Of a stretch of DNA of 64,000 bases, positions 11,263 through 22,258 are shown one piece after another. The notes beneath the pieces are model-generated. The model was not told the DNA's origin. It searched no databases and saw only the letters and a program-made list of their open reading frames with translations. This DNA is from Taxillus chinensis (lineage: Eukaryota > Streptophyta > Magnoliopsida > Santalales > Loranthaceae): contig CM042084.1 in assembly GCA_023512835.1 (NCBI GenBank), positions 56,474,793 to 56,538,792 on the forward strand, given 5' to 3'. Both the position numbers and the translations under genes were made by a program. How positions within the stretch are numbered: the stretch's first letter is position 1; each line of letters starts with the position of its first letter.

Positions 11263-12933
11263 TGCAGATTAGATTGAAAGGACAAGATGAAAGGTGAGGT
11301 CTTGACAGTGGAAGGAGCAACGAGAGGTTTAGGGATTTGAAATGAGCAATACTTGTGCTTCGCAGGAATGATCAGAACATATAAGACTGAGTCCCCAAAT
11401 GTCAGCGGGCCTAGGAATGTGCGAGTGAGATAGGGACCCGCGCGACATGCTGATGTCATTAGTCTGGATATCGATGCGCCTCCGAATGAAACAATGTCGT
11501 GGAGACCGCATGACCAAGTAAAGATAACAACTGGTTGCCATCCAGAGAAGTGTGTGTGCAACCCGAGATATGTATTTAATGAATCATCATTATTCCTCCT
11601 CAAAAGCATGCGACATATGAGTATACATGGATTGTCACAATTGAACAATGGTCGGAGTCCAGGAGGAAAGAGCCGACGATCATCCGGAGTAAATAATATT
11701 CGTGGAAGAGTATCCGGATGAATAATAGACCTTGTCCGTAGTAAACAGAGTTCGGTGAGAGAGTAGAGTAGATTCCTTTGCAGTCAAAAAGTCGAAGAGA
11801 AGAGAAGTACCACAACACTTCAAATCTGAGACTATGGACTGGATTTATCGATACGGTTGCAAAGAAAATCTGAACCTGTAGCTAAATAAGGATAAACTGA
11901 AAATACAAAAGCTTAACAGGCAAGGATTAGTACGGATTAGGGAAGATAATCAGTGAAAAACAACATAATCCGAACTAATGAGAAACATAACTCATGCATG
12001 ACTAAGAATGTAGTAGACGTATGCATACGTGAAAATGATCAATATTACTGAATCAGGGCATATGTCGACAAAGAATACACAGGTTCATATAGGTCAACAT
12101 AGCGAAACCGTCTTGCTGAACAATGTAGCTAAGATTAATTAGAGAGCATATGATTTGGCCACATTAGGATTCATGAGTGAAAAATGATAGAGCGAACACA
12201 TGTCAAAAGAAGGCAGATGATTAGCCGATTAAAATGCATGGTTGAAGAAGGAAAATACATCCAAACAGGCCACTTTTCTGATTCAAAACAGCATGTCCAG
12301 TCAGATCCGGAAGTAAAAGCTTAGAGGAAGGAGAATCCGAGACATATTAGGGGTTCATTGCTGCTCCCCCGTAGATCATTTAATCCTCTCAATGAAAAGC
12401 TCCCCCTCGGATAGACGATCGGGAAAGAGGTCATGAGACATATACGGGGGGTATTCTTGAATAATATATAAAGCATTTTCTCCCCCATAGATTTTGCAAT
12501 CCTCTCGGTTGACATTTCCGGATTGTAGAATTCAAGACTGTCTATCTTTTTAGGAAACTATACGTCAAAAGTCGACAGATCGCGATTGAGTATTCATCCA
12601 CCAGGCATTCCAAACTAACCCATTTCACTTCTTCAACTATGCATGTTAATAGAGTAATCTAAATGAACATGCTTTTGTCACGTGGTGATTAATGGAAGTT
12701 AAGATCATGAACCTGAAAGAGGTAAATCATATAAACTGTAATTATGTTAGCTTAAACGACTTGATCGGAAACGCAAGCATCCTCCCATTATGAGGTTGAG
12801 ATTAATGTCGAAGCATGAAGCCATTAAACAAGAAGTATGATCAAGCAATACGATCAGGAAGTCTCTACTACTTTCAGAAACGTACAATGCATGTTCGAGA
12901 GTAAATATACTATTGGGTAATGCAAATGTGAAG
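11263..12933. other. Spacer between copia pol and env-like region
   Basis: About 1.7 kb with no conserved protein in any frame. Two related short blocks with CTCCCCC and GATCCTCTC occur at 12360-12500. Probably untranslated leader for the downstream ORF; no splice sites were assigned. Confidence 0.4.
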
Positions 12934-14329
12934 CTATGCAGAGAAGTCAAGCATACCTAATCGGAAGAGTAGTTCAGAGAACCTCGCATCAGGTAGGGGC
13001 TTTGTAAGTATGTCTGCTAATTGATCTTCAATAGTAACATGTTCCAGTGAAATATGCTTTTTGAGAACATGATCGCGTATGAAGTGATACCTGACCTCAA
13101 TGTGCTTCGTCTTAGGATGCATGACAGGATTGTTGCTGATGGCAATTGCACTAGTGTTGTCACAGTAAAGTGAAATAGATGACATGTCGAAACCGTAGTC
13201 AGTAAGTTGACTTTGCATCCAAAGTAGTCGTGCGCGAAGAACTTCCGGCAGCTATATATTCCGCCTCAGCGGTAGAGGTTGATACGGAATTCGTCTTCTT
13301 CGAACCATGAGATCAATCTATTTCCTAGAAACTGACACGTACCGCTTGTGCTTTTCCTGTCGATGCGACATCCAGCGAAGTCGGCATCAGAGTATCCGGA
13401 TAAGGTGAAGTTGGACTCCTTTGGGTACCAGAGTCCCAAATTCATCGTTCCCTTGAGATACCTTAATATCCGTTTTACATGAAGCATATGTGACTCCTTG
13501 GGATTCGCCTGGTATCGTGCACAGATGCAAGTTGCAAACATAATGTCTGGGCGACTTGCTGTAAGATACAGCAAGGATCCGATCATCCTCTCGTAGTCGG
13601 TCACATTTACCGATATGTCGTCCACATCCGGATCTAACTTGGCACCGACAGCATGGGAGTTTTGACGGGAGATGAACCTTCCATACCAAACTTCTTAATA
13701 AGATCGCGAGTGTACTTAGCCTGATTAATGAAGATTCCTTCCTTTAATTGTTTAACTTCTATTCCAAGGAAGTAGGACAGTTCTCCCATCATGTTCATTT
13801 CAAACTTGCCTGTCATCAACTTAGCAAACTCTTCACAAAGCTTCGGATTTGTTGATCCGAAAATGATATCATCCACGTATATTTGTACGATCAAAATGTG
13901 TCCTTTCTCTTTTCGTAGAAATAGGGTGGTGTCTATATTCCCTTTTTGGAAGTTATGAGCAAGTAGGAATTCTGACAGTGTGTCGTACCAAGCTCTTGGA
14001 GCTTGCTTCAAACCATATAGAGCTTTCTGAAGTTTGTAGACAAGATGTCCTACCTTAGGTTCAATGAAGCCGAGAGGTTGTTCAACATATACCTCCTCTT
14101 GAAGGTCTCCATTCAGGAATGCGCTCTTGACGTCCATTTGATAAACTATGAAGTTTTCATATGAAGCATACGCCAGAAACATTCGGATTGCCTCAAGTCT
14201 TGCTACCGGAGCAAAGGTTTCATCATAATCTATTCCTTCTTCTTGACGATATCCTTTGGCTACCAGTCTGGCTTTGTTCCGGATTACTATTCCATCCGTA
14301 CTTGTTCCGGAACACCCATTTAACGCCAA
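12934..14329 (-). pseudogene. Copia reverse transcriptase and RNase H, frameshifted
   Basis: RT copies the element's RNA into DNA and RNase H removes the RNA strand. RT is open at 13634-14329: [46 protein letters not shown] and the catalytic YVDDIIFGS. Just upstream, VKWVFRNK is in another frame. RNase H continues at 13266-13625 (SRPDIMFATCICARYQANP, GYSDADFAG, DRKSTSGTCQFLG) and ends at 12934-13218 (LYCDNTSAIAISNNPVMHPK, HIEVRYHFIRD, ADILTKPLP). Frame changes near 14310, 13640 and 13270-13220 each look like the loss of one base. Stop at 12934-12936. Confidence 0.93.
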
Positions 14330-14999
14330 TGACTTGCTTGAGACTTAGGCCTTGGTACTAAGGTCCACACATTATTTCTCTTAAACTGATTCAGCTCTTC
14401 TTACATGGCTTCTATCCAATTCGAATCTTGAAGAGCTTCATCTACCACCTTTGGTTCTATTTGAGATAGAAAACACGAGTAAAGACTTATGTTGGAGGTG
14501 GCTGCTCTTGTTCTTACACCAACAGTAGGATCACCAATCACTTGATCTGAGGGATGGTTTCGAGTCCATCTATAATTCTGTGCATGTGTTGGATGATCTT
14601 GAACAATTTGAAGCTCTTCCAGTTGGGTGGTTCAGTTGTATCGGCTGGTTGAGCTTCGTCCGGACTAGATGTTTCCATATTGAGAGGTATGGTTGAACTA
14701 GATGGTTCTTCAACATTGTTTCTTCCAGTGTTAACTAGTCCGGACGGACTTGAAGGTGCTCCGGAATTTTGGGTATCCGTAGGAGTATATCCAGGAGCTA
14801 AATGGTAGTCCGGAGTCGAGTCATCCGTAGCATCATCCATAAAATTTCGTTGTGTTTCGCTGATGCCACGTGGTTGGTCAGGATGTGTAACAGGAACATT
14901 CATAAACTTCGAATAATCGACGTTGCTTGTCCATGACCTGCATATTAGAATTTGAAGAACCGACTTTTGACCAATCAAGATTAGCTTTATCAAAAGTCA
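14330..14999 (-). pseudogene. Copia linker between integrase and RT
   Basis: Low-conservation Ser/Thr/Pro-rich linker as usual between copia integrase and RT. Recognisable fragments: SIHVTFDKANLDWS at the start and a PSSSTIPLNMETSSPDEAQP-type stretch in the open frame 14538-14993. Several frames are needed to read through. Confidence 0.6.
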
Positions 15000-15800
15000 C
15001 ATGGATAGATTCTTCAACTTTAAAAAGTTTTCTATTGAAGACCCGATAAGCCTTGCTATGCGGTGAGTACCCGACAAAAATCCCATCATCGATTTTGGTT
15101 CAAATTTGTTCCTGGGTCTCTTTGCCATTTATCAAGATATATAGCAAGTACACCCAAAAGCTCGAAATGTGAAATTGAAGGTTTTCGTCCTCTCCACATC
15201 TCATAGGGTGTTTTCATGGTAGATTTATTTATTAGAGTTCCGTTCCGAACATAGCGGGCGGTGGACACGACTTGACCCATGGACCGAGAGGAAGCGTTGC
15301 CCCTGCTAACATGGATCTACCAGCTTCAACTAAAGTACGATTTTGCGCTCATTCCATTTTGTTGTGGGGTTCGGGAGCAGAGAAGTCATCTTGTATGCCC
15401 TGTTCGGAACAATATGATCTCATTTCTGAAAAATCAAATTCTGTACCATGATCACTCCTGATGCATTTAATGCTCGGTCCTTGTGAGTTGCTTATCCAGT
15501 TAAAGAGATCTACTTGATGCTCAAAAGTTTGATCCTTTGATTTCAGGAACATCACCCATGTGTATCCTGGTGAAATCATCGATAACCACAAGGGTATATC
15601 TCGCACCAGACTAGTGATGGAACCGATATAGGACCACAGAGGTCGATATAAAGAAGTTGTAGAGGAGCAGTTATTGAGTTAACCGATTTGCTCTTAAAGC
15701 CGTGTTTGGTCTGTTTGCCAAGTTGGCATTCTCGACAGAGAGAGTCTCCTGGAGAACTTGAGTTTGGGTAGACCAGGTGACAAGATCAAGTGATGCTAAT
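15000..15800 (-). pseudogene. Copia integrase, frameshifted
   Basis: Integrase inserts the DNA copy into the genome. In order on the minus strand: the end of the HHCC-type zinc region, the first catalytic Asp in LYIDLCGPISVPS, the second in IRSDHGTEFDF, a damaged QNG..ERK segment with the catalytic Glu, then KTPYEMWRGRKPSISHF and a C-terminal GYSPHSKAYRVFNRKLF stretch read in another frame. At least four frame changes occur within 800 bases. Fragments with the longest open frames are 15349-15606 and 15086-15280. Confidence 0.85.
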
Positions 15801-16276
15801 TTAGACAAAGTCTTAAAGTTTAAATGTGCGCATCGCTTGTGCCATAGCCAACTATCTTCATCCGATGCTTTCGTGAGGAAGCATACAGGTCGCGAAGAAT
15901 TATTTCTTAAGACCACCGAGTATATGTCCCCATCTCTTGATCCGGATAACTTAACATCTCCTGGATAAGTTTTCTCTTCTTGTACGGTGTTGGACAAAAA
16001 GGAAACAGTAAATCCTTTGTCACATAAATTATTGACACTTAGCAAATTATGCTTTAAACCTTCGACTAGTGCAACTTTAGTGATTGATACACAACCGTTA
16101 GTTAAAGTGCCATACCCGACAGTCTTACCTTTGCTGTTGTCGCCATATGAAACGGATGGACCTTGTTTATCATTAACTTCTACAAGCAGAGTCTGATCAC
16201 CCGTCATATGTCCGGAGCATCCACTATCAAGGATCCACTTGCTTTTATTGATCTTTAACTTCAAGTGATCCGGCAA
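15671..16276 (-). pseudogene. Copia aspartic protease and pre-integrase zinc region
   Basis: Begins the pol part. KWILDSGCSGHMTGD holds the catalytic DSG of the retropepsin that cuts the polyprotein. SVSYGDNSKGKTVGYGTL and LVEGLKHNLLSVNNLCDKGF follow, then the pre-integrase segment WLWHKRCAHLNFKTLSKLAS with the His residues of the zinc finger. The Cys pair of the finger is reached only after a frame change near 15760. About 200 residues are open. Confidence 0.92.
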
Positions 16277-16309
16277 TGCATTCCAGAGATGCTCCTGAAA
16301 GACAACAGT

Positions 16310-18612
16310 TTACACTTTTGGTGCCCAAACTTGTTTCGGGCGGTTAGAGAGAGCAGTAGTATTGTCAACATTTACGGATTTGATTTTGCTAGGACTCTTA
16401 GCTTTCCAAGTTGACATTAACTTGTTAGTTTCAACTGCTTCTTTTATTTGGGTTTTCTTTGGAGAGACACTCCTTTTAGATTTAGATTTTGTTTTGCTCG
16501 AAGAACCCCTTTTATAAAATTGATCTTTATTGGATTGAAATTGATTACAAAGCCAGCTATCAGATAGACTCCAACATTCATAGTGATAATGACCCATTTC
16601 CCTACAGATGGAACAGACACTATAATGTGAAGTACAAACAGGGGATACAAGTCTCTTAGATTTTACGGACTTTCTACTGCTCCCTGTGGCCTAATCCATT
16701 GCGTTTGGGTGACGCGCTCTTGGCCCTAAATGCGTCGGCCTTAGCCTTGTCTTTCTTTTTGGGTGCTACGTTTTGGCTTTAACTGCAGCAGCCTTCCCTT
16801 TATCTTTAGTTACGAGTGCTACCGGTTCGGGAAGTGCAAGATAGCGACCTTGACTCCACAATCATAAACTATGGTGCCACCTGAAATGAAACCATCCAAC
16901 GGTTTAGATGTACTAACAGGATATAAGTTGGTTAGTTTAGGAGTGAAATCCGAAGGACACTCGGTAGCTTGAGCTATGGAAGTTGATGGTTCGGAACCTA
17001 GGCCAGGTTTGACTCGGATGTCGTCAGGATCGATCCTAAAGGTAGAGGCTATTTCCCCGGATTTTAGCCACTTACGATTTATTTCCTTTTTCTGTTCCAG
17101 TTCATTTTCGAGTCTTTTTACTATAACTTTTAGGCCTGAGAGATTGGTATTTAACAAATGATTTTCAGCTCTTAGATCGTGATACCAAGCTTCTTTTCCT
17201 CTGAAGTCAGTGATGTCCTTTTCGAGTCTATTAATAGTAAGTTCAAGACGTTTATTCTGACTTTCCATATCTTTGTACATTTGAGTAATTATTAGTCTCT
17301 CATTCTTTTCATGGTCACATGCGGTAGTAAGAGATTCTAATTTACTCAGGAGCTCGAGATAGAAGGTACCTCGGTATTTGCCATGAGGCAGACGTTCGGC
17401 TTAGTGATCGGCTCATCATCCGAGGATTCCTCCTCTTCTTCCGAGCCACTCATATATTTTGTCACGAGCGCCTTCCTCTTGCTCTTGCTGTTGTCTGAGG
17501 TGGAGCAGCGAGGAGTTACCTTGTCACTTTTCTCGGCCACTTTTGATTTGGACCTGCATTCCTTGGCCCAGTGACCGGTTTTCCCACAGTTGAAGCATTC
17601 CTGGGAACTGGACTCCGGTCGCTCCTTCCTTTGGAACGATGATGATGAGCGTCTTCTGAACCCTTTTCTGCTTTTTCGTAGGAATCGCTCAAAGGATTTG
17701 ACAAGAAGGGCTATCTCCTCCTCCTCGTCAGAATCAGAATTCTCGGATACGTCCGTATCATCATTCCTCAGTATGTTTAGACATTCTGTAGCTTTGAGAG
17801 CTACCCCCTTTTCTTTCCGAGCTATTTTCTCATCCCTGTCAGAGTATTTAAACCTGACTTCATGAGTCCGCAGCTCTCCATACAGTTCTTCAAGGGGAAC
17901 ATACTGCCAGTTTTTGTCTGATTGCATCTGGAGTTGTTTGGAGTAGTAGCGATTCGGCAAGGAGCGAAAGAACTTGTCATTGATCTGGGATTGAGAATAG
18001 TGCTCATTGACAGTCTTCAGCTCAAGAATGAGCTTACCGAATCTCCGATAGATGCTTTCGAGTGATTCGCCCGGTTTATGATTAAAACTCTCAAAGTTCT
18101 GTCTGAGAGTGCAAATCACATTCTGCATTTGGGACTGACTCCCCTCATAGAGGATTGTCAGTTGTCCCAAACGGCTTTTGCTTGTCGTGCAGCCCGGGAC
18201 ATCTCGTGAAAGCCTCGGAATCCAAGGACGATGTAACATAAGCCAGAGCCTTTTCACTAGCGCACTGCCAGGCTCTTTCATCGTTGGTAAGTTCAGCATC
18301 TGTCTTTGGCCTCCTAACTCCATTTTCTCCGATAGTCATCGGAATTGGAATCTCCTGATGAAGACATGGCCACATAAGATGATCATGGCAGACCATAAAC
18401 ATCTTCATGCGAGCTTTCCATTGGGAGAAAAGCTCAGGTGTGAATTTGGGCGGTTTCGTTAAAGTAAAGCCAGAACTCCGTGGTTGAGAAGCGGTGGCAG
18501 CAGCAGGTTGAGGTGGGTTGACATTTTCACTGCTGCTCCGATTCGGGATGGGCTCCTGTGCACCTCCGGAGTTAAGGCGAGTGTTGAACAGCATACTGCT
18601 TTCTTCAACCAT
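16310..18612 (-). pseudogene. Copia gag with two CCHC zinc knuckles, frameshifted
   Basis: Gag forms the particle and binds the RNA. The likely start is at 18612 (MVEESSMLFNTRLNSGG), 63 bases inside the 5' LTR end. Open pieces are 18145-18612 (PPKFTPELFSQWKARMKMFM), 17346-18170 (UBN2-like core CTLRQNFESFNHKPGESLES, then the knuckle CFNCGKTGHWAKEC near 17559-17605 and an acidic Ser-rich stretch), 16819-17280 (coiled-coil-like MESQNKRLELTINRLEKDIT) and 16310-16650 with a second knuckle, CxxCxxMGHYHYEC, near 16575-16615. The large size and the second knuckle fit Sireviruses. Several frame changes separate the pieces. Confidence 0.88.
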
Positions 18613-18658
18613 TTCTGAGATTGAAAGAGTGGGATTTCTACTTAGAACAAAATAGAAC

Positions 18659-18674
18659 TCGCTTTGATACCACT
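18659..18674 (-). other. Copia primer binding site
   Basis: On the minus strand, two bases (AG) after the 5' LTR end, TGGTATCAAAGCGAG begins. TGGTATCA is complementary to the 3' end of initiator tRNA-Met, the usual primer of plant copia elements. Confidence 0.85.
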
Positions 18675-19883
18675 TGATGGTCCCTTGGAGCCTAAAGGGG
18701 GGGGGGGGTGAATAGGTTCTTATTCAAACTCTTTTCTTTCTCTCAAGACACAAACACTTATCTAGTTAAGTGATAGAATCACTGCGGAAGATAACCAGAT
18801 AGTGGAAGTATTTTGTTTTATTATCTCAAGATAAATACAACAAAATAGAAGTAAGACTCTCTTACACTCTGTTTACAAATGAACTCACACACTAGCCAAC
18901 TTCTATCTCCAAAGATGAAAACTCTTGTGCATACACAGAATTAGTCTTTTCTTTTCTAACACACATTCGCTTTTTCGCTCACTCATTGTTTAATGTACAA
19001 GTATGAATATTTATACAAAACATTCCTAAGAGACAACCTTGGAACTTGTAGTTCCGGAATGCGTTCAGCACTAACTATCCCTCGGTAATCTCTCTGCCTT
19101 GACTGCTGCGGTTTGTGGAGCTCAAGATCTTGGGTTCGAAGAGTATAAGTGCGTTTGTGAGTTCCCAATTACAATTAAGGTTATGTCCACATATCCGGAT
19201 GATCCACGTGTAAGATTCTTCAGGTTCTCAATAAATTCGTCTTACATTGGGATGCCACGAGCTGATAACTTTAAATGCGGTTGAGTTGAAGCAGTATCTT
19301 CTTGGTCCGGTGTAATTTTCCTTACTCCGTAGCTAATGAAGCTCGGAACCTTACTCCGTGTCAGTGGTTGCTTACTCCGTATCTATTTAGTACTGGAATC
19401 CTTAGTCCGTGTCAGCACTTCCTTACTCCGCATGTAAGTTCCTTACTCCGTATGTAAGTTCCTTACTCTGTATGTAAGTTCCTTAATCTGGGCGAGTCTT
19501 GAAAAGTCTGATGACTTATTCCGTGTCAGCGCTTTCTTACTCCGCATGTAAGTTCCTTACTCCGTATGTAAGTTCCTTACTCCGTATGTAAGTTCCTTAC
19601 TCCGTATGTAAGTTCCTTACTCCGCACTTATCCTTTAAGTTCTTAGTCCGTACGAATGTTCCTTATTCCGTATGTATTTGTGACTTGGTTATTTACCAAG
19701 TGTTTGACGACACTCACTCTTGTCCGGATCAGGATTATGTATCCTGTCCTTAGCTTTGCTCTCACGAGTGCATCTCTGGATTAGTAACATATCTTCTGCA
19801 ATGATCAAATAAACACAAAAGATCTCAGATCAAATTACATAAGGCTTTATCAGCATTATCCAAATTCTGGGTTTGATCTAACA
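18675..19883 (-). repeat. Copia 5' LTR
   Basis: 1209 bases, starting TGTTAGATCAAACCC on the minus strand and ending GGGACCATCA. By eye it differs from 7159-8364 at a few dozen positions at most, plus G-run length, which makes this a comparatively recent insertion. The TATA candidate lies at 19008-19015. Confidence 0.92.
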
Positions 19884-20139
19884 AAGTCCAACTACAGTCA
19901 AAATGCTCGAAATGACGAGCATATCACTATTCATATATTTTCCAACCCAATTAACCGTTCAAACGCAAGGTCAACCAATAAACCATGGTAAATTCACCCA
20001 TCAGGCCACTCAAGCCCCTACCCGAAATTGGGCCCAAGTACTATTAAAATGCTCACATCGACGGCCACATTACCGTCCAGATGTTTTCAACATCAAAGAA
20101 AGGCTATCTCTTAGCCCTACCCAGATACGGGTCTTTACA

Positions 20140-21238
20140 TCCTCCCCACTTTAGAAATTTTCGTCTTCGAAAATAACACAACCACTTGCGATCAAGCATC
20201 GCAAAATCCAAACTCAAATGCCCTCGAGCACTTGCACCGACTACACAGGTGCAAAGACAACAACTAACTACACATATCGCATAACAACTCATTACCACGC
20301 CACTGGACATCGTGACCCTTCCAACCATAAGCGGTTCAGCCCAAGTGCCATCTAGTGAAACCAATAACTTATCTTGGATTGTACAGAAGCTAACCAATCC
20401 ACATAGTCATGATTACATCAAAATCCTTAACCTCTATGATGATTACATCACACAAATGGTGGACATCTCCAAGTGTCACCCTGTAACCTAAATAATTACT
20501 CGTAAGCATCACAATCTCACCCAAATGGGTAACTAACAAGAGACTAACCAACTTTCTCTTCACCTCTGCTGACTGTCCTAAATATTCCTCACTAACTCCC
20601 ACCAGCTATGGGACCCACCCCAACAAGAAATGGGTGACAAACTCAGCTTCTTAAGCACTTGAATGCTCTCAAAAGAAGCTCAATTCTCTTTATGGTCTCT
20701 CTGGCCACCGCTCACGTCGTGCCATGCAACACATGCATAACACCCTGCCACTTGCTCATCATAGAGCTAAACCTACCCTTACAACAGGAATTGACGAACT
20801 TTGCTGCACTATGCTCAAACTCCATAATGGGCTCCCCTACCAAATCCCAACCTCAGGCACTCTTCCTGAGTGCCAGCACAAACAAATTAGTGACACGCAC
20901 AAACAACAAATGAACTAGCACCGCTAGCACAAACATCCAACACAAAGACACCCTATAGGGTCAAACAATTTGACCCGTAGGTCCACAACACATCATAGGG
21001 ATCTATACCTCAATCACACACATGCACACAACATCCCAAACATGCACACGATATAACCACCCATCAGGGCACACATCACAAAAGTACAACACTCGGCTAT
21101 CATAGCCACATGCCACCATGGCAACGCTCATATCAGAGTTCACTCATAAGCACAAGAAAGTCCATGTGCCCTATATTATGGGCATATCATTACACCCACA
21201 CCTCATAGGTCAACTAGACCTATGCTCTGATACCAACT
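20140..21238 (-). other. Internal region of the outer element, no gene
   Basis: About 1.1 kb between the outer LTRs. The left end holds the polypurine tract (20140-20153, minus strand AAAGTGGGGAGGA) next to GAAGACGAAAA, the usual end of a chromovirus pol. The right end holds the PBS (21219-21235, minus strand TGGTATCAGAGCATAGG), three bases from the LTR. No gag, RT or integrase motif was found in any frame. The middle is C/A-rich on the plus strand. Confidence 0.8.
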
Positions 21239-22258
21239 TGTCACGCCCCCGATTCTAGGAATCCTAGAACGGGGAACATGACTTCCCCTTGCCTGCACCC
21301 GAAAGGTCAAGAGGTTGATGACAAGCACCGAAAGAGACAAAACCACGGGTGCTGTCTCAATCACAAAACAATATAATCATACACCATGGGTAATCATGTA
21401 TGCAACCATCGAGCCACATCAGACAACACAGTATATTAGAGATATACAAGCAACATACTACACCGTACCTCGGAGTACGAAGGCAAAGTCCTCGTGGAAG
21501 CCTCCACTAGCTTTAACAACACCTGCAAAGCAAACAACAACCACAAAAATAGTAGGGGTGAGCCATAAGCTCAGTAGGTGACCTATAACTCTATACCCTA
21601 CCACGTAATACATGCTCAATGCACACCCACACAAACAAAAAACAGCAGGACACATCTGAAGCAAGCTAAAACAAAAGAACAAATTCCAACTCTTTAGACA
21701 GCTTTCACAGCATACTATTCATACAACGTCACACCAGGACATCCTGTCACATTAAACTCAACATGTCCCCTACGATCCTACAAGATCATTGGCAAATCAC
21801 ATAGGCAAGCATAATCCAGCCTCACAGGCTTTCACAATCATAGCGACACATGCTATCACAATCACAGCCACACAGGCTATCTCAATCATAGCCACATAGA
21901 CTATCACAACCATAGCCACACTGGCTATCACAATCATAGCCACATAGCGCATGTGCCCGGCGACAGCGCAATACATGCCTGTCATCGGCACACATGCTTG
22001 TAAACAAACATCAAGACAGCCTGCCCACACAGGACGGCTTGTCTACGATCCTCAATAGGATCCGCTCATCAAGAGCTCATCAGGCCGTAGCCTCACCCCA
22101 TAGGTTACATCACAATCCTAGGGGCCTTAGCCACCTGTCACACCCGCACAAGGGTACATCTGCACAGAGCTTAACTCAGCTCAAGCTCAACCATAGCATA
22201 CAAATAAACAAACAAACAGACCATGAGGCTCTCACAATGCCAACCACCCACACCACCC

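Larger units (their letters stand above)
7159..19883 (-). mobile_element. Ty1/copia Sirevirus-like LTR retrotransposon, frameshifted
   Basis: Complete unit of 12,725 bases flanked by AAGTC (7154-7158 and 19884-19888), inserted in the outer 3' LTR. LTRs are 7159-8364 and 18675-19883, starting TGATGGTCCCTTG and ending AACA. On the minus strand the order is 5' LTR, PBS, gag, protease, integrase, RT, RNase H, a 1.7 kb spacer, an env-like region, polypurine tract and 3' LTR. Integrase before RT identifies copia; the extra ORF region after pol, the large gag and the second zinc knuckle point to the Sirevirus (SIRE/Maximus) group. Every coding block is broken by frameshifts or stops. Confidence 0.93.
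3792..20139 (-). repeat. 3' LTR of the outer element, interrupted twice
   Basis: Outer LTR sequence is present at 3792-4727, 5895-7158 and 19889-20139. The first gap holds a truncated LTR of a related family; the second holds the copia element with its AAGTC target copies. Aligned by eye with the other LTR, the order of blocks is the same: CACGCCCCC end, the 24-bp repeats, TCACACCCGCACAAGGG, the CATCCGGAA array, the TATA region and GGGTCTTTACA. At the first gap about 80 bases present in the other LTR are missing, and the CATCCGGAA array is shorter than in the other LTR. Confidence 0.88.

Noticed and set aside
8365..12933. Captured host gene in the copia element
   Set aside because: Position after pol, minus orientation and the domain seen fit the Sirevirus accessory ORF; no intron-bearing or host-like gene was recognised.
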